NCBI RefSeq assembly: GCF_000217715.1
Contig: NC_015666.1
Span: 818,270-882,269 of the forward strand
Source of the DNA: Halopiger xanaduensis SH-6
GTDB taxonomy: Archaea; Halobacteriota; Halobacteria; Halobacteriales; Natrialbaceae
Reading direction: 5' to 3'
DNA length: 64,000 bases
The position numbers were made by a program, and so were the translations under genes. Under the pieces are notes generated by a model, which made no database searches, was not told the DNA's origin, and was given only the letters and a program-made list of their open reading frames with translations. Shown piece by piece: positions 25,201-34,163 of the stretch (the first letter of the stretch is position 1; each line of letters starts with the position of its first letter).

Positions 25201-26337
25201 TTATTCGATCCGCGTGTCGACGACCACGTGAACGACGCCCGCGCTGTGGCTCTTCACGCGGCGTTTCTCGAGCACCTCGACCGTCCGCTCCGCGTCGTCG
25301 GCCGCCGCGGAGAGCCGCTCGAGCGGGCGCTCCCAGAGCCGGTTCTCGGGCGTCGCCTCGTGGTAGTGGACGACGCCGCCGGGGACCAGCGCCTCGAACG
25401 CGTGCTCGAGGAAGTCGCGGGCCTCGTCCGATCGGGTCCCGTGGCCGTCCGCGTCGGTGCCGTCCGCGCTGCCGTAGTAGCCCATGACGACGCGGTCGGC
25501 CTCGATCTCGCCCGCCAGATCGCGGCAGTCGGTCATGTAGGCCTCGACCCGGTCGTCGACCTCGTTAAGCACGGCGTTCTCGAGCAGGTAGCGGAAGGCG
25601 GTCGGGTTGATCTCGGAGGCGGTCACCCGCGCGCCGGCCCGGGCCATCGGGAGGGTGAAGTAGCCGATGCCGGCGAACATGTCGAAGACGTGCTCGTCGG
25701 CGCCGCTGATATCTCCCATCCGCGCGCGCTCGGCCTGATTCCCGGGCGAGAACATCACTTTCGCGGGGTCGAGGCCGTACCGCGTGCCGTGTTCGGTGTG
25801 GATCGTCTCGGTGTCCCGCTCGCCCGCCAGCAGTCGCGTCCGGGGTTCGCGGTAGGTCCCCGCCTGGCCGTCGTTGGCGACGCCCTCGTCCGCGAGCACG
25901 CTGTCGGCTTCGCCGTGGAGCTCGAGCAGCGCCTCCGCCATTTCCGTCTCGTCGGGACAGTCCTCGGGGACCGTCACCAGCACGACCGAGCCGATCACGG
26001 CCCACGAACTCGGCGCCGCCTCGATCTCGCGCTCGCTCCAGCCCCGCTCGGCCAGCAGGTCCGCGAGGTCGGTCGTCCGGTAGTCGGGCTCGAGTTGCCG
26101 GACGACCTCGAGGACGCGGGTCTCGGTCGGCGGCTCGGTAACCGGCAGTGCGACCTTGTCGGGATTGTCGTCGTCGTCCGCAGGCGCCGCGTCGCGTCGG
26201 CCTCGAGCCGCACGCACCCGCCGGTCGTCGTCGTAGACGCCCTCGGCGCGCAGCGACTCGATGGCGGTTTCGGCCCGTCGCTTTTCGACGATCGCAGCCA
26301 GCGGGTCGTCCGCGCGCTCGAGGGCGTCCTCAGACAT
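25201..26337 (-). CDS. taw2: tRNA wyosine-pathway aminocarboxypropyl transferase Taw2
   Basis: This 378-residue class I SAM enzyme belongs to the Trm5/Tyw2 family. The core has ETIHTEHGTRYGLDPAKVMF (near 190), SPGNQAERARMG, the SAM motif VFDMFAGIGYFTLPMARAG (near 228), TASEINPTAFRYLLENAVLN and DRVVMGYYGSADG. The GNxxERxRM loop is what I recall for Taw2 rather than Trm5, so the likely reaction transfers the 3-amino-3-carboxypropyl group of SAM to wyosine-family base 37 of tRNA-Phe. The N-terminal 130 residues are an acidic variable domain. ATG 26337 overlaps the nmd3 stop by 8 bp, so the two are translationally coupled. Trm5 itself is the main alternative. Confidence 0.82.
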   Translation of the reverse strand: MSEDALERADDPLAAIVEKRRAETAIESLRAEGVYDDDRRVRAARGRRDAAPADDDDNPDKVALPVTEPPTETRVLEVVRQLEPDYRTTDLADLLAERGWSEREIEAAPSSWAVIGSVVLVTVPEDCPDETEMAEALLELHGEADSVLADEGVANDGQAGTYREPRTRLLAGERDTETIHTEHGTRYGLDPAKVMFSPGNQAERARMGDISGADEHVFDMFAGIGYFTLPMARAGARVTASEINPTAFRYLLENAVLNEVDDRVEAYMTDCRDLAGEIEADRVVMGYYGSADGTDADGHGTRSDEARDFLEHAFEALVPGGVVHYHEATPENRLWERPLERLSAAADDAERTVEVLEKRRVKSHSAGVVHVVVDTRIE

Positions 26338-27526
26338 CGGTATCGGGGTCAATGTCAGTATGCGAGTACGGATCGTAGGGCTCGTCGTCCCCGTCGTCGC
26401 CGGTGTTCGGGTCCGGATCCGGGAGGATGTGCAACCCGGCCCGGCTCTTCAGCACCGGCACCGTCTCGGCCTCCGGATCGAAGTACGCCGGCCTCGAGAC
26501 GGTCTTCGCTTGATAGGTCTCCGGATCGAGCACCTGCACCGCGTTCTCGTCCTCGACGGTGACGACCGTCGTCTCCACGCCGTCCTCGAGTTCGCCGAGT
26601 TTGCGCGCGTCGGGGGAGTTGCCCTCCTCGTAGCTGGCCTCGTAGCGCTCGCCGGTCGTCACGCGGGTGCCCTTGAGGTTTCCGTGGGCGCTGCGGACGA
26701 GCACGGGGCCCTCGTCGTCGTTCGCGAGGTCGATGATGTCGCCGGGGGTGTAGGGCGGCAGGCGGACGGCGAAGGTGACGCGGTAGACCTCGTTGCCGTC
26801 TTCGTCTTCCGTGACGAGGGTTTCGGCGTCGTTGACGGTGCCGCCGAACTCCTCGATCATCTTGTTGGCGATCTTCTTGCCGATCTTGTTGGTCGAAACC
26901 TTGATGTTCAGCCCGTCGTCGACCTCGCCGATCTCGGTGACGAAGGCGTTGCGGTCGCCCGTCGCCTCCATGTCGGCGACGACCCGGTGGGCGATCTCCT
27001 CGGCGCGGTCGGTCTCCTCGCCGGTCGGGGTGCGGTCCTCGGCGCGGATCTGGACGGTGCTGGCGTAGTAGTCGCCGGCGATCCGACCGCAGCGCTGGCA
27101 GGTCTGGCGGGAGATCTTGACCGGGACGGTCACTTCCTCCTCGACCGGCGTTCCGCGGACGACGCCCGTGAAGAAGCAGTGCATCCGGATCGTGTTCTCG
27201 TCGACCTGTTCGGGTTCGACCTGCCAGGCGACGTCCGCGACGTCGACGTGGACGCCCAGCGCCTCGCTGACCTTCTCGATGGCGATGTCGGTGTAATCCT
27301 GGGCGCCGATGTCGACCCACCGGTTCCCCTGGTGGACCGCACCGCACTGCGAACAGACGCGAACGTCGATCCGATCCGGCGCGTCCACGAAGTCGAAGTC
27401 CTCGAAGTAACACGCGTCGCAGAGTTCGACCTCCGCGCCGGGCCGAAGCGGGTCCGTTGCGTCGCTCGCCGATCGCTCGGGCACCGGGTCCCCGCAGCGA
27501 GGGCAGAACGCACGCGATTCACTCAT
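26330..27526 (-). CDS. NMD3-family ribosome-associated protein
   Basis: This 398-residue protein is the archaeal NMD3. Two zinc ribbons are at the N-terminus: FCPRCGDPVPE with VELCDACYFED, and VRVCSQCGAVHQGNRW; a later TCQRCGRIAGDYYAST completes the cysteine set. ALGVHVDVADVAW and KIGKKIANKMIEEFGG follow, with an OB/SH3-like C-terminal half. In eukaryotes NMD3 exports the 60S subunit; the archaeal protein is thought to act in large-subunit assembly. The C-terminal 30 residues are acidic and low-complexity. ATG 27526 starts with SESRAFCPRCG. It is the first gene of nmd3-taw2. Confidence 0.92.
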   Translation of the reverse strand: MSESRAFCPRCGDPVPERSASDATDPLRPGAEVELCDACYFEDFDFVDAPDRIDVRVCSQCGAVHQGNRWVDIGAQDYTDIAIEKVSEALGVHVDVADVAWQVEPEQVDENTIRMHCFFTGVVRGTPVEEEVTVPVKISRQTCQRCGRIAGDYYASTVQIRAEDRTPTGEETDRAEEIAHRVVADMEATGDRNAFVTEIGEVDDGLNIKVSTNKIGKKIANKMIEEFGGTVNDAETLVTEDEDGNEVYRVTFAVRLPPYTPGDIIDLANDDEGPVLVRSAHGNLKGTRVTTGERYEASYEEGNSPDARKLGELEDGVETTVVTVEDENAVQVLDPETYQAKTVSRPAYFDPEAETVPVLKSRAGLHILPDPDPNTGDDGDDEPYDPYSHTDIDPDTDV

Positions 27527-27887
27527 CGTCCCCGTTTGGCTCCTCACGGAGTTAAACGGCGCGCTCTCCGTCCCGCTCGCTCTCGGACACGCTTTCGATT
27601 CCTTTCGCGGACCGTCTACGGTCGCGCTCGAGTCCTTGATCCGTCGATCTGCCAATCGGTCGGTTCGTCCACGCGAAACGAAGGGGTGCGCGCTGTCTGC
27701 CGTACGCCTCGATGTCAGCCACTCGTCAGACGCTTGCTAATTCGGCCGCGTCAGACGGTGCCCCGTCGTGGGGTTTCCATGCGAAACGAAGGGGTTGAGA
27801 ATCACTCACTCGAAATAGTACGAAAGCCAATACGTTCGGACAGTCCTATCGGTGACACTTATTCGTCTGCGGACCGAAATTGACAGT
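27527..27887. other. Intergenic region with a 19-bp imperfect direct repeat
   Basis: No gene is seen in this divergent region between nmd3 and htpX. The segment CCAYGCGAAACGAAGGGGT occurs at 27669-27687 and again at 27777-27795, 108 bp apart, with one mismatch. Core promoter candidates for htpX are AT-rich stretches near 27815-27860 (AATAGTACGAAAG, GACACTTATTCG). The repeat loosely resembles the start and end of a haloarchaeal CRISPR repeat, but only two copies exist and the spacing is too long. Confidence 0.55.
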
Positions 27888-28769
27888 ATGCAATGGCAGG
27901 CGGACTGGGGTCTTCGAGCCCGGATGTTCCTGACGATGTTTCTGCTGTTCGCGCTGTACATCGTCTTCGCGGGCGTGATCGCCGCGTACATGGGCAGTTT
28001 CGTCGTGTTCGTCGTGCTGTTCGGCGGTATGTCCCTCGTCCAGTACTACTTCAGCGACACGCTCACCCTCCGCAGCATGGGGGCACGGACGGTATCGGCG
28101 GACGAATACCCGCAACTGCACGCCACGATCGAGCGCCTCTCCCAGCAGGCCGACCTCCCGAAGCCGAAGGTAGCGGTCGTCGACTCGCAGGTACCCAACG
28201 CCTTCGCGACCGGTCGGAACCAGAAAAACGCCGCCGTCTGCGTGACGACCGGCATCATGACCACCCTGAACGAGGAGGAACTCGAGGGCGTGCTCGCCCA
28301 CGAACTCGCCCACGTGAAAAACCGGGACATGATGGTGATGACGATCGCCTCGTTCCTCTCGACGATCGCGTTCATGATCGTCCGCTGGGGCGCGTTCTTC
28401 GGCGGCGGGCACGGCCGCGGTCGGCAGGGCGGGGGCGGCATCGTCGTCGCCATTCTGGTCTCGCTGCTCGTCTGGATCATCAGCTACCTGCTGATCCGGG
28501 CGCTCTCGCGGTACCGCGAGTACGCCGCGGACCGCGGCGCGGCCGCCATCACCGGCAACCCGTCGGCGCTGGCCTCGGCGCTGATGAAAATCTCCGGCCG
28601 GATGGACAAGGTCCCGAAGGACGACATGCGCGAGGAAGCCGAGATGAACGCCTTCTTCATCATCCCGATCAAGTCCGGCGTCGTCGGCCGCCTCTTTAGC
28701 ACCCACCCGCCGACCGAGAAGCGCATCGAACAACTGCGCTCCCTCGAGCGGGAAATGACGGCGATGTAG
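27888..28769 (+). CDS. htpX: HtpX-type membrane zinc metalloprotease
   Basis: This 293-residue M48 protease has two N-terminal membrane segments (about 14-34 and 36-52), the zinc site VLAHELAHVKNRD (His138, Glu139, His142), two further hydrophobic segments (about 150-166 and 183-204), and the third ligand region RYREYAADRGAA. STHPPTEKRIEQL near the C-terminus is also typical. HtpX degrades misfolded membrane proteins under stress. The Gly-rich GGGHGRGRQGGGGI loop lies between segments 3 and 4. ATG 27888 is chosen over an upstream in-frame ATG at 27852 because family members begin with the short Arg-containing stretch seen here. Confidence 0.93.
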   Translation: MQWQADWGLRARMFLTMFLLFALYIVFAGVIAAYMGSFVVFVVLFGGMSLVQYYFSDTLTLRSMGARTVSADEYPQLHATIERLSQQADLPKPKVAVVDSQVPNAFATGRNQKNAAVCVTTGIMTTLNEEELEGVLAHELAHVKNRDMMVMTIASFLSTIAFMIVRWGAFFGGGHGRGRQGGGGIVVAILVSLLVWIISYLLIRALSRYREYAADRGAAAITGNPSALASALMKISGRMDKVPKDDMREEAEMNAFFIIPIKSGVVGRLFSTHPPTEKRIEQLRSLEREMTAM

Positions 28770-28838
28770 ACGGTTGCGGTGGCGCGGCGACGCGCCCTTC
28801 GAAGCGCTTTTGGACCGGCCGGCGAAACCGACCCTGTA

Positions 28839-29105
28839 ATGCCCGAGCGCGAGCAACTGATCGAAATCGCCGCCGCCGTGACCTCCGTCCTGCTGATGCT
28901 CGGTGCCATGCTCTTCATCGGCACCGCGTACGGCGGTACCAACGGGACGCTCAACCCCGACGGCGCCCAACTCCTCGTCGGCGTCATCGTCGGCTTCATT
29001 CTCCTGATGACGGCGGTCGGCGTCGGTCTCGCCTACGTATTGAACGACCCGGAAGACGGCCTCGAGAACGAGGACGACGAAGTCGACGCACAAAACACGG
29101 TCTGA
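28839..29105 (+). CDS. Small two-helix membrane protein (DUF7472-type)
   Basis: This 88-residue protein has two hydrophobic segments (AAVTSVLLMLGAMLFIGT and VGVIVGFILLMTAVGVGLAYV) around a short Gly/Asn-rich loop, with an acidic C-terminal tail. I recall similar haloarchaeal proteins as DUF7472. Function is unknown. It starts at ATG 28839, 69 bp after htpX on the same strand and so possibly in the same transcript. Topology predicts both termini on the cytoplasmic side. Nothing in the sequence suggests an enzyme. Confidence 0.7.
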   Translation: MPEREQLIEIAAAVTSVLLMLGAMLFIGTAYGGTNGTLNPDGAQLLVGVIVGFILLMTAVGVGLAYVLNDPEDGLENEDDEVDAQNTV

Positions 29106-29165
29106 TCGATTTCCGCCGGGTGAACTCGGCGCCACCCTTTTCTTTGCAGTCGTCTGACAGCAGGT

Positions 29166-29621
29166 ATGAGTAGTTCCGACACTGACGCCGACGCCGACGG
29201 CGCCGATACCGAGTCGGACCGGTCGCTGGGCCGCGACCTTGCGGTCGTCGCCGTCGTTGCACTGCTCGGCGCGTCGGTCCTCGTTCGGACCTCGACCGTC
29301 GTCGACGCGACGACGGCGGTGATCGGGTCGGTCGTCCTCGCGGGTATCGCCCTCGCACTCGTGGTTCTGTCGCGTCGATCCGCGGGCGACTCTCGGGCAC
29401 CGACCCGGGGAGACGCTGACGCCGATGCCGACCCTGACGCTGACGGGACCGGCGGTGGCGACGACGGGACCGTCTGGAACGCAATCCCGCCCTGGCAGTA
29501 CGACGGTCGACACGTCGAATCCGGCGGCCTCGCTCGCGGCGAGCAGACGCGAGCCCTCCAAGAAATTCAGGACGAGGCCGACGAATTGGCCGGATCGGAT
29601 GACCCGCCGCGGAAGTCTTGA
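29166..29621 (+). CDS. Membrane protein with SHOCT-like C-terminal segment
   Basis: This 151-residue protein has an Asp/Ala-rich N-terminus (residues 1-22), two hydrophobic helices (about 25-43 and 52-70), an acidic low-complexity linker (Asp/Ala repeats, then GTGGGDDGT), and a C-terminal segment WQYDGRHVESGGLARGEQTR followed by ALQEIQDEAD. The last part resembles SHOCT-type short helical motifs that end many membrane proteins. I do not know its function. It is 60 bp after the previous small membrane protein on the same strand and convergent with priL. Confidence 0.65.
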   Translation: MSSSDTDADADGADTESDRSLGRDLAVVAVVALLGASVLVRTSTVVDATTAVIGSVVLAGIALALVVLSRRSAGDSRAPTRGDADADADPDADGTGGGDDGTVWNAIPPWQYDGRHVESGGLARGEQTRALQEIQDEADELAGSDDPPRKS

Positions 29622-29651
29622 CGGGACTCGGAGATTCGTTGACAGAAACAG

Positions 29652-30746
29652 CTAATCGCCGCTCGCGGCTTCGCTCTCCTCGCCGCCGTTCTCGCGCCAG
29701 TCCTCGAGGTCGTCGTCGTCCGCGTCGTCGATCCGCTCCTCGTAGTAGGCCATCGGGTGGGGGATCTGCTCGCAGAGGTCGTCCTTGTTGACGCAGTCGC
29801 CGTAGGACTGCATCGTCGCGCAGGAGGGCGGCGAGTACTCCGTCGGCGAGGTGTCGCCGCGGATGTGGTCGGTCTGGTAGCGGGTCATCTCCTCGCCGAA
29901 CGACGAGTTGACGCGGTAGAGGTCGACGATCTCGTCGGTCGTCATCCCGATGCTCGTCAGGAAGGCGGTGATCGCGAACCGGGAGTGGTGGGGCAGGTGT
30001 TCGCCCTTCTGGATCTGGTCGAGCAGCGCCTTCATGCAGGGCGGGAACAGGTCGGGGACGACGGTGTCGATCTCGCGGGTGAGATCGAGGTCCGCGAGCA
30101 CGTCCCGTACTGCTGCGGCCTCCTCCTCGAGCGCGTCCGCGATCGCGTCGGGGACCTCGAAGGGAAGGCCGTCGTCGATCCGGGTGCGGATCGCCTCGCG
30201 CAACAGCGTCAGGAGATCGCTTTCGTCGACCGGGACCGCGCCCCGGTCGAGCGGTTGGTTCACGAGCCGCCAGCCGTCCTCCCAGAGGTCTTCGGCCAGC
30301 GGCACGTACGTCCCGACGTCGATCCGGTACTCGCCCCCGCCGTCGGCGGTCTCCTGAACGGTCCCCTGGAGATCGAACTCCGCGAGCAGGTCCTCGAGAT
30401 CCAGCCCGGTCGAGTCGACGCTCTTGAGTTCGGTCGTGTCCTCGAGATCGGCCGTGAAGCGGTCGTAGGCGGTCGCGGCCTCGGCGCGGGCGTACTTGCG
30501 CACGAGGACGCGCTCGTCGACCATCGAGACGAGCACGCGCGCGACGGGGTAGGAGAGCAGTTCGACGCGGGCGTCGCGGTGCGGTTCGCCGACCGTCCCG
30601 TCCTCGAGGGCGGCGATCACGCGCTGGCGGGCGCGGTCGACGACGGCCCCGTCCTGTTCGACGACGGTGCCGAGATCGACCGTCTCGGTCGCCACGGTCT
30701 CGCGGGCGGCTTCGAGGAACGGGTACCGGGCGTGCAGTCGCTGCAT
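29652..30746 (-). CDS. priL: DNA primase large subunit
   Basis: This 364-residue subunit pairs with PriS to make replication primers and carries the Fe-S cluster needed for initiation. The cluster cysteines are visible: FPPCMKALL near 254, then SPPSCATMQSYGDCVNKDDL with a final Cys (about 322-342). SRFAITAFLTSIGMTTDEIV and YQTDHIRG are typical of archaeal PriL. The N-terminal all-alpha part contains the Arg/Ala-rich MQRLHARYPFLEAARETV. ATG 30746 is chosen; the longer frame to 30944 is Arg-rich non-family sequence. The small subunit gene is not in this window. Confidence 0.93.
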   Translation of the reverse strand: MQRLHARYPFLEAARETVATETVDLGTVVEQDGAVVDRARQRVIAALEDGTVGEPHRDARVELLSYPVARVLVSMVDERVLVRKYARAEAATAYDRFTADLEDTTELKSVDSTGLDLEDLLAEFDLQGTVQETADGGGEYRIDVGTYVPLAEDLWEDGWRLVNQPLDRGAVPVDESDLLTLLREAIRTRIDDGLPFEVPDAIADALEEEAAAVRDVLADLDLTREIDTVVPDLFPPCMKALLDQIQKGEHLPHHSRFAITAFLTSIGMTTDEIVDLYRVNSSFGEEMTRYQTDHIRGDTSPTEYSPPSCATMQSYGDCVNKDDLCEQIPHPMAYYEERIDDADDDDLEDWRENGGEESEAASGD

Positions 30747-30969
30747 CGGTAATGTGATTTTACTGGGGCGGGATAAGCCCGCTGATTGTGGTTGTTTTCC
30801 TCGCGCCGTTCGTCCGCGGCCGCGAACGCGACGGCCGGCGTCTCTGCGACACGGCCGGTCGACGGGCTTCGGTAGGCGCTGCTTACCCTGCGCGGCTCGG
30901 CTGGCGCGCCCTCGAGAACCCCCGCCGTCGAGGGTCGATTTCAAGGGGATCCGACACGTCGAGTCGGGT

Positions 30970-31839
30970 ATGCCACGGGCGACGCGCGACGATGTGTCGA
31001 TCTACTACGAGCACGAAAAAGGTGGGGGCGACGGGGCCGCCGACCCGGTCGTCCTGCTGCAGGGACTGGGCTTCGGCCGCTGGATGTGGCGCTGGCAGCG
31101 CGAGGCGCTCCGCGACAAGTATCAGGTAATCGCGCCTGATACCCGCGGCACCGGCCGCTCGGACGCCGGGCTGCCGCCGCTGCTCCCGCGACTACCCGGT
31201 CGACTCCGGACGCCGCTGCTGTCCCGGTTCGGCTACTCGATCGAGGGGCTGGCCGCCGATCTCGAGGCCGTGCTCGAGGATGCAGGAGTGCGAAGCGCCC
31301 ACATCGTCGGCGCGAGCCTGGGCGGGATGGTCGCCCAGCAGTACGCCGTCGAGTACCCGCGGGCCTCGTCGCTGACGCTGCTGTGTACGAGCCACGGCGG
31401 TCCCGACGCCGCGCCGATTCCCGAGGACGTCCGACAGCAACTGCTCGCAGGCGGCGGCGACGGCGACCGAAAGCGGCTCCGGGACTCGATGCGACCGGTC
31501 TTCTCCGAGCGGTTCACCAACCGAAACCCGCACCTCATGGACCGGATCGTCGAGTGGCGACGTGAGCAGGACGCCGGCGGCCCGGCGCGGATCGCGCAGG
31601 GCGCTGCCGTCTCGAACTTCGACGTCGCCGATCGACTGGCGTCCGTCCGCGTGCCGACGCTGATCATGCACGGAACCGACGACCGCGTGGTCCCGCCCGC
31701 GAACGCGCGGCTGCTCGCCGAGCGGATTCCAGACGCGGAACTCGAGCACGTCGACGGCGGCTCGCACTGTTTCTTCGTCGAACGCGACGACCGAGTGAAC
31801 GAGTCGCTGCTGTCGTTTCTGGCAGAACAGGAGAGATAA
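30970..31839 (+). CDS. Alpha/beta-hydrolase
   Basis: This 289-residue serine hydrolase has the oxyanion region VVLLQGLGFGRW, the VIAPDTRGTGRSD loop, the nucleophile elbow VGASLGGMVAQQ (catalytic Ser near 111), acid LIMHGTDDRVVP (Asp near 237) and base GGSHCFFVE (His near 263). The cap region is short with a Pro/Leu-rich insert (residues 62-77). These features match hydrolases in the 3-oxoadipate-enol-lactonase/haloperoxidase-like group, but no substrate can be assigned. It is divergent from priL (223 bp apart). No signal peptide is visible, so it should be cytoplasmic. Confidence 0.9.
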   Translation: MPRATRDDVSIYYEHEKGGGDGAADPVVLLQGLGFGRWMWRWQREALRDKYQVIAPDTRGTGRSDAGLPPLLPRLPGRLRTPLLSRFGYSIEGLAADLEAVLEDAGVRSAHIVGASLGGMVAQQYAVEYPRASSLTLLCTSHGGPDAAPIPEDVRQQLLAGGGDGDRKRLRDSMRPVFSERFTNRNPHLMDRIVEWRREQDAGGPARIAQGAAVSNFDVADRLASVRVPTLIMHGTDDRVVPPANARLLAERIPDAELEHVDGGSHCFFVERDDRVNESLLSFLAEQER

Positions 31840-31882
31840 GGCGGAGTAGGGCCGCGTGCGTCCAGTTACTCGAGGGCGCGAT

Positions 31883-32197
31883 TCAGGCGATCGAGGCCGC
31901 CGCCGCGCTCGCGTCTTCGATCTGAATTCGGCCGTCCGTTCGGACGCCGACGTCGAACCCCTCGTAGGTGAATCGGAGTTCGTGCGTCCCGGCGTCGTCG
32001 GCCCGTCGCGCGTGTGCGACGAGCGCGTTGAGCGCGTCCGGATCGACGGCGTCGTACAGCGGGGAGAGGGACGCGGGATCGTCGTCGACGAGGGCCGCGA
32101 TCGCGGTCACGATCGCCTCGCTCGCGCGTTCGCCGGCGTCGGGATCGAACGTCGCAACGTACCGCAGCGCGTCTTCGGAATCGTCAACGGAGGGCAT
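31883..32197 (-). CDS. HalOD1 output-domain protein
   Basis: This 104-residue protein is a stand-alone HalOD1 domain, found at the C-termini of haloarchaeal response regulators and sensors but also alone. The features are VATFDPDAGERASEAIVTAI near 15, SLSPLYDAVDPDALNALVAH and the beta-strand stretch ELRFTYEGFDVGVRTDGRI. The role of HalOD1 is not known; it is thought to transmit a signal or bind a ligand. The gene starts at ATG 32197 and is convergent with the alpha/beta-hydrolase gene. Confidence 0.8.
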   Translation of the reverse strand: MPSVDDSEDALRYVATFDPDAGERASEAIVTAIAALVDDDPASLSPLYDAVDPDALNALVAHARRADDAGTHELRFTYEGFDVGVRTDGRIQIEDASAAAASIA

Positions 32198-32300
32198 GTC
32201 CCCTCCTATTCCGGGCGGCCCGGTAGGTATGCTCCTTACTATGTAGTATTTTTAAGTCATAATCGGTAGCCAGCGAGGCTCGGCAGCTATTTACGGCTCG

Positions 32301-32657
32301 TCAGTGCCGTTCCGCCGAGAGCTGCTCGCTGGGTCGATCGAAACCGAACAGTCCGGCCAGCAGGTTCCGGTGGCCGCGGCGGAGCCGGCCGGCGAGCGAC
32401 TGGCGCGTGATCCCGACCCCGGCCGCGAGGTCCTCGAGCGTCGCCCGCCGCGGCTCGTCGAAGTAGCCCCGCTCGTACGCGAGTTCGAGCGCCTCGAGCT
32501 GGGCCGGGCTCGCGCCGCGGATCCAGACGTAGGGACACAGCGACCCCGTCGTCGGAACGATCCGATCGAGTTCGATCGCGACGTCCGGCAGCGACGCGAA
32601 CAGCGCGCCGAGCGGGAACTCGTCGCCGTCGACGGTGAACTCGACGAGCGTTGCCAT
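32301..32657 (-). CDS. Short bacterio-opsin-activator-type HTH regulator
   Basis: This 118-residue protein has the HTH_10 domain of the Bat family: LEALELAYERGYFDEPRRAT (near 59-78) and LEDLAAGVGITRQSLAGRLR, then GHRNLLAGLFG. Before it is only a 50-residue N-terminal strand set (LVEFTVDGDEFPLGALF, VAIELDRIVPTTGSL). Typical family members have about 210 residues with a larger sensing domain between these parts, so this protein is compressed. It should bind DNA; the target is unknown. ATG 32657 is chosen. It lies between the HalOD1 gene and pcn, all leftward. Confidence 0.82.
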   Translation of the reverse strand: MATLVEFTVDGDEFPLGALFASLPDVAIELDRIVPTTGSLCPYVWIRGASPAQLEALELAYERGYFDEPRRATLEDLAAGVGITRQSLAGRLRRGHRNLLAGLFGFDRPSEQLSAERH

Positions 32658-32800
32658 TACCCACGGCAACGACGATGGCGCTGATAAAACCGAAGGGACG
32701 TTTCAGGAAGCGGCCGCTGGCGGCCGAAACTCGCAACAGCGAGAAGCGAAACAGGATATCCGGTCGACGGCGGGGATCGAGAACGACAGCGGTCGCGTCG

Positions 32801-33544
32801 TTAGTCGCTCTGGATGCGCGGCGCGAGCATATAGGTGACCTGGCCCTGCCCCTCCGCGAAGCCGAAGAACATCTTGACGGGGAACTCCTCGCCGAGGTGC
32901 AGCGTTACCTCGGCGTCCGAGGGAATCGCCTTGTTCATGTCCTTCAGGTAGTCCAGCGAGAACAGCGAGTGGGCCGGGCCGGCCTGCAGGTCGATCAGGT
33001 CCTCGCGGGTAAGCTCGAGGTGGACGTCGTCGGTGTCGCCCTCCGCGTCGACGTAGAAGAACTCCTCGCCCTCGTTGACGCCGAGCGCAATGTGGTCGCT
33101 GACCATATCGGCGGCGGTGACCGAGCGGTTGACGTCCTTGCCCTCGAGGACGACCTCGGCGGGGAGGTCGAGGTCCGGAATGTCGGGTTCCTGGCGGATC
33201 GAATCGGGGTCGATCAGCGCGAGCGTGTACTCGAGCCCGTCGATCTGGATGTGGAGTTTGCGGGTTTCCTCGTCGAGTTCGAGCTGGATGAGCTGGCCGG
33301 ATTCGGCCATCCCCGCGATGTCCTCGAGCCGCGAGAGGTCGACGCCGATCAGCCCGCCGTCGGCTTCGTACGATTCGAACGCAGCCGCGTCGAGCGAGAG
33401 GTCGACCATCCCGACGTTGGCGGGATCGACGGCTCGAATTTCGAGCCCGTCTTCCTCGAGGTGGATCTTGCACTCGTCGACCAGCACGCTCACCGAATCG
33501 AGCGCGCTGGTGAGCGTTTCCGCGCTCACGATGGCCTTGAACAT
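32801..33544 (-). CDS. pcn: DNA polymerase sliding clamp (PCNA)
   Basis: This 247-residue clamp subunit forms a homotrimer around DNA. Characteristic stretches are [20 protein letters not shown] at the start, [57 protein letters not shown] (the interdomain connector), and the C-terminal [20 protein letters not shown]. Haloarchaeal PCNA is rich in Asp/Glu, as seen. ATG 33544 is chosen over the frame extension to 33571 because the family starts MFKA. It is monocistronic or leads a short leftward unit. Confidence 0.95.
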   Translation of the reverse strand: MFKAIVSAETLTSALDSVSVLVDECKIHLEEDGLEIRAVDPANVGMVDLSLDAAAFESYEADGGLIGVDLSRLEDIAGMAESGQLIQLELDEETRKLHIQIDGLEYTLALIDPDSIRQEPDIPDLDLPAEVVLEGKDVNRSVTAADMVSDHIALGVNEGEEFFYVDAEGDTDDVHLELTREDLIDLQAGPAHSLFSLDYLKDMNKAIPSDAEVTLHLGEEFPVKMFFGFAEGQGQVTYMLAPRIQSD

Positions 33545-33795
33545 ATAGGACGGGCTACGGACGGTTGCCATAAAAAGCCACCCTTTACGCGCGGGCGTGT
33601 GGTGTTCGGTGACGCTTCGAGCCGTAACGAGTCAGTACTCGTCGCGCAGTCGGTTCTCCTCGTCGGCGGCCTCGCCGATCACGTTTCGCCGTCCGCCGCT
33701 CAACGGAAAAACTGCCGGCCCAGGTTTCGCAACCACGGACCGTTCGGGAGCCGTCGCCGCTCGAGTCGCCGTCCCCGCCTTCGAGCGCCACCGCG

Positions 33796-34065
33796 TCAGG
33801 ATTCGATCTTCTCGACGATCTCTTCGGCCTGCTCCTCGGCTTTGTCCTCGCCGACGTGCTTCTCGATGAGGACGCTGGTCACCTCCCAGTCGTCGCCACC
33901 CTCGACCTTGCCGGTGCGGACCTCGCTGCCCGCCGAGACCGACTCGGCCGGGTCGTCCGCCCAGTCGGGCGTCCGGATCTCGTCGTACCGATCCGGGTCG
34001 CGAAACCGAACGTGAATGTAGTCGTCCTCGGTCTCGACTTTGTTAACGTCTGGTGTGCCGGCCAT
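33796..34065 (-). CDS. Conserved acidic hypothetical protein
   Basis: This 89-residue soluble protein has a beta-rich N-terminal half (DYIHVRFRDPDRYDEIRTPD, VSAGSEVRTGKV) and a charged C-terminal helix (IEKHVGEDKAEEQAEEIVEK). The composition, about 30 percent acidic, is typical of haloarchaeal cytoplasmic proteins. I do not recognise the family by name, though similar short sequences are common in haloarchaea. It starts at ATG 34065 and lies 98 bp downstream of the UspA gene on the same strand. Confidence 0.65.
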   Translation of the reverse strand: MAGTPDVNKVETEDDYIHVRFRDPDRYDEIRTPDWADDPAESVSAGSEVRTGKVEGGDDWEVTSVLIEKHVGEDKAEEQAEEIVEKIES

Positions 34066-34163
34066 ACCGGTACTGCGACCGCTACGAGCCTAACGATCGC
34101 CCCTGAATGCGCACGCTCGGCCGTTTCAAGCGCGCCTCTCCCATCCTCGGAGCAGTGCCGGCG

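Noticed and set aside
27669-27795. CRISPR array
   Set aside because: Only two imperfect copies 108 bp apart and no cas genes.
33585-33795. Possible small leftward frame ending NVIGEAADEENRLRDEY at about 33632
   Set aside because: No start codon in a sensible place and no support; may be a decayed gene end, but too weak to call.
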